From the NCBI GenBank assembly GCA_051954695.1, contig JBQCHL010000031.1:62001-126000 (forward strand): a stretch of DNA of 64,000 bases, read 5' to 3'. The notes under the pieces are model-generated. The model was not told the DNA's origin. It saw only the letters and a program-made list of their open reading frames with translations, and ran no database searches. The first letter of the stretch is position 1. The number at the start of each line of letters is the position of its first letter. Below are positions 61,401 to 64,000 of the stretch, piece by piece. A program made the translations under genes and the position numbers. This stretch comes from Terrimonas_A sp051954695 (GTDB taxonomy: Bacteria; Bacteroidota; Bacteroidia; Chitinophagales; Chitinophagaceae).

Positions 61401-61506
61401 GTGCGCCTGCCTTGTCTGTTACTTTACCTTTAACTTGTCTTTGCTGTGCCATGGTCGCGGCTGCGCATAGCACAAGCAAAGAAAACATCAATAGAAGTTT
61501 TCTCAT
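58411..61506 (-). CDS. SusC/RagA-family TonB-dependent transporter (pair 3)
   Basis: A 1031-residue outer-membrane transporter with a signal peptide (MRKLLLMFSLLVLCAAATMA) and N-terminal beta domain (VKGKVTDKAGAPISGATVHI). EVVVTAGGI follows, then the plug LVLRGNRSLLGNNTALIVID, NINPEDIEDINVLNGAGAAALYG and GAIIITTKK. The barrel ends RYFGGTISLTF. The frame is open to 61566, but the signal peptide at 61506 sets the start. The plug segment is not identical in spelling to the other two SusC proteins, so the pairs are not recent copies. Confidence 0.93.
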   Translation of the reverse strand: MRKLLLMFSLLVLCAAATMAQQRQVKGKVTDKAGAPISGATVHIKGTNLGTSAAPDGSFSLLAKTGDVLEISAVNFSSLTVKVGNSPEIGSIELDVQENLMDEVVVTAGGIQRKKREEGYAATRITGQQLTQAKPVNVAAGLSGKVAGLQVNAINGGVNPTVRLVLRGNRSLLGNNTALIVIDNVIVPSEILGNINPEDIEDINVLNGAGAAALYGSDASNGAIIITTKKGAKGSSFVRLSNTTTIEKTSFYPKLQKEFGSGWETGAFTPYENQQYGPRFDGTMRQLGREDINGDIQTYPYIALDDREKFWVTGLTNQSDIALSAADDRSSYYISGQFATIKGTTPKDKYNRAQMRFNGSRKINKAISVNYSINYIQNRYDLTTQTSTIYNNLLNTPAWAPLKSFQNWQTDKWASPELYYNDYYLNPYFYIDNYRQKTRNDYLTGNVEFSWKPATWIDVVYRAGLTTRNQSAKSWVGMYSFKDAFYKRGGKSSWNWPGSVSDDMYYSTQINSDLLITVRKRLNDVGLELTAGQSLRNNVSKSTNTNVSGLVIPGLYNVSNRTAALPNSSESNSTVRQMGIFGKFKVSYKNWLFLDVTGRNDWRSVLDPEHWSFFYPAVDLSFVASDAIESIKNSKVINNLKLRGGVSKVGNVNLGAYGLLNTFDNASGYPYALSGPGYSVNGLTVNPSLKPEITKGWEVGMDMDLLDRRINFGVTYYSTVTDAQTVNTQISQASGFSTYKTNTGEVSNKGLEVLLHYTPVRTRDLTVTVGGNYTYNKNLVISISEDLEKLNLSTGAAAQTIAKAGYLFPILEGSDYLRDDQGRIIVDRITGYPSRDPIPKLLGNTNPKHRLGLDAEVRFKNFRLWALAEYRGGFVVYHNGGGTMDFSGSSSRTVAFNRERFVIPNSSYWDGAKYVENTSIQVRDGGSGFWADGEGAYNTVIATNYIIKGDYWKVREISLTYDLPKKVLAKAKFLKAASIGIQGRNLFIFTAKSNIYTDPEYNFSDGNAIGITTLGQTPPSRYFGGTISLTF

Positions 61507-61867
61507 GTGAACGTTAGTTTTGTTAATAAATAATGCTTCCAGTAAATAAGCGCTTTCTAAGGGCAAATGATATCAGGATCATTTTTCATGGCGAGGCATA
61601 CTTTAGAGTAGAAACCGAATTATTCAGAAGGATAAGGGCGGCTATAGGAACTAAGATATAAGATTTTGCTAACAAAATGTTAATGGTGGAAAAAAAACTT
61701 AAAATTTACCTATTGTTTATTAGACTATATAAGTGGCAATCATTGAGTATAAACGGCAATCAACCGTTTGCGTAAATTTCAAAATTGGCTCATTCCAATA
61801 TCATTTCTCAAATTGCGGAAACGATTGTCTGAATTTTTAATACCCTTTCAATCGTTCTAACAGATCA
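61507..61867. other. Leader region of SusC pair 3
   Basis: No gene is seen. Two small perfect dyads occur: AAACGG/CCGTTT (61751-61756, 61764-61769) and AACGATTG/CAATCGTT (61820-61827, 61849-61856). The second is near the stop of the helix-hairpin-helix gene and may be a weak terminator. GGCAATCA occurs twice in 61730-61765. The segment is AT-rich; no convincing promoter was placed. Confidence 0.35.
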
Positions 61868-63910
61868 TCAGAATGTATATAATAATTGAGCTTTTATCTC
61901 GCTTTTACCTGCACCAGTAATCTGGTCCAGCCCGGTACCGATTACAGATTGTGAAGTATATATGGTTGCTGCATAACGTAAGCCCAATAGCAGTTGCCTT
62001 AGTGGTTTTCCCTGGATAATAAGATAATACCTGTAACCGGCTCCAAACAAAGCCGGTATACCACTACTATACAATACATCATTCTCATACGCATATAGTC
62101 GACTGTTGTATCCAGAGGTTTCAAAATATTGCAGGCGTGCTGAAAAAGAAAAAGGTCTTAAAGAAGGCTTATATATGCCATCCATATAAAAAGAAAACCC
62201 GTTTTCCTTATCATTACCATTCAACCAGAGCAATTGCAGACGGCTGCGGAATGTAAAAGCTGTGCTCATTATATAATTCATCTGTATCTGCCATGCTGAT
62301 CTTTGCACCACAGACAAATAATTCATCACTGTGGTGTTTGCTGGTGTATCAGTTAAACGGTGGGATCTTGTTAACCTGGTTTGAATTTCCAGCTTCTTAT
62401 CCGGCGTGCAGGTGAGTTGTAAGAAAAATTCTTTCCCATAAGATGGGGCATCTATAAGGTATTTCAACCAGGGAAACTGATAAATATCAGCAAAAGCATC
62501 CAGTTTCCAGTTTGATGCAGGCCGGATGCTCAGGCCTGTATATAATCCAGTCTCGTTGGAAGGCGATGCGTTTTCTGTAAATGCGCTTGCATTCATTGCC
62601 TGGTATTCTTTTGCAAGCCGGCGGTGAACGAGGGATATATCCACCCTGGAGTCGAGGCTTATCATACAGCCATTGATAAAAGCTGTATGATTTTTTTTAT
62701 CCATCGCTGCCTCCCCAAACAGATGGATATTACGGTGAGTGTAGCTGTAGTCGAAACTGTAGTTTGCCCAGTCATCTCCTTTTATCGCATACAGGTTATA
62801 TAGTTCATCTCTTTTTTCAACCGGTATCGAAAACTTATACTGTACTGCATTTATTCCTAATTGCCAGCCGGCCGCTTTGTAACGCGCGTTTGCCCCGGCA
62901 CTAAATTGCGTCAGTATTTTTTTCCTGGCTATTTCCGCGGTGGTCCGGTGGTATCCCGATGTTTGAATGGAAGAAACCGCTGTTTGCTGCGCCGCATTCT
63001 TTACCAAATTAGCACTCAGTTTTCTGAAAGAAATAAAACCGGTCATTTCAATATTCTTTTTCCTGACGGTTATACCCAACCCACGATGAAAATTAAATTC
63101 TCCTGCAGAATTATAAGGCCGAAGGACAGGCGACTGCTTTTTTATCGCCATGGTTTCACCACTCTTTTTAAAGGACAGGCTTTGCCAGTGTATCAACCCC
63201 TGTCCCATGTTGACCGTAAAATCGCCAAGCGCCAGATCTTCCACAATGCCTATTTTGCGGGCAAACAGGTGAAAGGAATTAAAATCAAATCCATATCGTT
63301 GCGCTCCTTTCAAAAAAGGCTCACCAGCATCTTTATCACCCACCCATCCAAATTGCAGCAGGTTTTTATAACTATAACGATAGCGGGCAAATATTTTTTG
63401 CGGACTGCCCAGGTAGCCGTTTCCTGTACCGGGGTCAAACCCTTTTGATTTTTCCAGCACCTGCGCTATACGCAGCAATAAACTATGTGATCCCTGACGA
63501 AATCGTTTTGCCAGCCCCTCTTTTACTGTGAATACAGCAGCTACTGTAACAAAAGGCATCAGCCTTCTTATCAGAGCTGGATACCAGGATGGCACAGCCT
63601 GTAGCTCATGCACATCCACAAGCTTACCAAAAAGATTTCGGTAACGAAGTAAATTTTCTATTTGTAATTCATTCAATACTCCCAGTTCCTTGAGATCTTC
63701 AGCATCGGCAGAGTTCAGGTTAAGCGGATGCCTGCTGAATTTCTCCAGTTGTTGCCAGTAAGTATCATCTTCAGTCTCTTCTTCATTGGCACTGGCGAAA
63801 CTTTCCAGTTGCTGTTGCAGTTGCACAGGAATGTCTTGCGAAAAAACCGGTTGGATAAAAAAGGCCGATGCTGCAAGAACTGTAATTGCTATAGAGGATT
63901 CCCATTTCAT
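61868..63910 (-). CDS. Helix-hairpin-helix exported protein with a beta-rich C-terminus
   Basis: A 680-residue protein with a signal peptide (SIAITVLAASAFFIQPVFSQ). A ComEA-like helix-hairpin-helix region follows at about 57-120 (HPLNLNSADAEDLKELGVLNELQIENLLRYRNLFG...LVDVHELQAVPSW). The remaining 550 residues show alternating beta pattern with many aromatic residues (FHRGLGITVRKKNIEMTGFISF, YSFDYSYTHRNIHLFGEAAM), as in an outer-membrane beta-barrel. The combination is typical for a family in Bacteroidota; its role (perhaps DNA or envelope related) is unknown. Its ATG overlaps the stop of the preceding gene (ATGA), so it is translationally coupled. Confidence 0.78.
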   Translation of the reverse strand: MKWESSIAITVLAASAFFIQPVFSQDIPVQLQQQLESFASANEEETEDDTYWQQLEKFSRHPLNLNSADAEDLKELGVLNELQIENLLRYRNLFGKLVDVHELQAVPSWYPALIRRLMPFVTVAAVFTVKEGLAKRFRQGSHSLLLRIAQVLEKSKGFDPGTGNGYLGSPQKIFARYRYSYKNLLQFGWVGDKDAGEPFLKGAQRYGFDFNSFHLFARKIGIVEDLALGDFTVNMGQGLIHWQSLSFKKSGETMAIKKQSPVLRPYNSAGEFNFHRGLGITVRKKNIEMTGFISFRKLSANLVKNAAQQTAVSSIQTSGYHRTTAEIARKKILTQFSAGANARYKAAGWQLGINAVQYKFSIPVEKRDELYNLYAIKGDDWANYSFDYSYTHRNIHLFGEAAMDKKNHTAFINGCMISLDSRVDISLVHRRLAKEYQAMNASAFTENASPSNETGLYTGLSIRPASNWKLDAFADIYQFPWLKYLIDAPSYGKEFFLQLTCTPDKKLEIQTRLTRSHRLTDTPANTTVMNYLSVVQRSAWQIQMNYIMSTAFTFRSRLQLLWLNGNDKENGFSFYMDGIYKPSLRPFSFSARLQYFETSGYNSRLYAYENDVLYSSGIPALFGAGYRYYLIIQGKPLRQLLLGLRYAATIYTSQSVIGTGLDQITGAGKSEIKAQLLYTF

Positions 63911-64000
63911 TTATCCTCTTTTTTGAATTCATGCAACAATTGAACGCCTGCGCTTGGCCCAAGTTGGGGATGATAACTGGTGTAAATATCCAGCCGGTAC
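63907..64000 (-). CDS. Partial gene running off the right edge (C-terminal end)
   Basis: On the minus strand a frame from the window edge ends in a TGA at 63907-63909 that overlaps the ATG of the helix-hairpin-helix gene. The last 30 residues read YRLDIYTSYHPQLGPSAGVQ and end in HEFKKEDK. They are too few to name a family. The overlap shows that it is the upstream gene of the same unit. Confidence 0.6.
   Translation of the reverse strand, partial: YRLDIYTSYHPQLGPSAGVQLLHEFKKEDK

Overview
The window is chromosomal DNA of a Bacteroidota bacterium, most likely a member of the Chitinophagaceae or close relatives. This rests on three tandem SusC/SusD outer-membrane uptake pairs, DUF1573 proteins, 8-TM MacB/FtsX-type permeases ending in NPxKSLRxE, fused alpha/beta 2-oxoacid dehydrogenase E1 proteins, an RprX/RprY-like two-component pair, and TAnnTTTG-type promoters without Shine-Dalgarno sites. 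The order is regular and gene-dense; no phage, integrase, transposase or CRISPR array is seen.

Left part (1-15.7 kb): housekeeping and metabolic genes. These are a DCC-family thiol protein, a PhzF-like/TRIC-channel pair, a fused E1 dehydrogenase, two DUF1573 exported proteins, a PLP aminotransferase, one tRNA-Met(CAT), a cupin, a Gfo/Idh/MocA oxidoreductase, a GntP gluconate permease divergent from a LacI regulator, an FAD oxidoreductase, topoisomerase IB, and two small (possibly stress-related) proteins.

Centre (15.7-35.4 kb): one large export system on the minus strand with its own regulator on the plus strand. A MacA/HlyD-like adaptor, a small signal-peptide-bearing ORF, an ABC ATPase and five consecutive MacB/FtsX permeases form one unit. 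A second ABC ATPase plus a TolC-like outer-membrane factor form another. Divergent from them is a sigma-54 activator/histidine kinase pair. Both transporter units are preceded by a similar dyad (ACTGTCCGA...ACAG) that lies 70-73 nt upstream of a TGGCAT box. I read this as one regulator driving both units through sigma-54-type promoters.

Middle right (35.4-45.6 kb): a Lys/His-rich exported peptide, an RprXY-like two-component pair, a second fused E1, an FAH-family hydrolase, a prs-rplY-pth cluster, radC, and a DUF3467 protein. Between radC and the DUF3467 gene sits a four-helix-bundle (S23/IVS-type) gene enclosed by 31-bp inverted repeats. Two ORF-less relatives of the same repeat occur at 1849-1976 and 43358-43500. 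This is the most unusual repeat family of the window.

Right part (45.6-64 kb): three SusC-SusD pairs in a row on the minus strand, each closed by a strong hairpin, one carrying an extra DUF1735 lipoprotein. No glycoside hydrolase, peptidase or sulfatase is present, so the substrate cannot be guessed. The window ends with a helix-hairpin-helix/beta-rich exported protein and the last 30 codons of a further gene that overlaps it.
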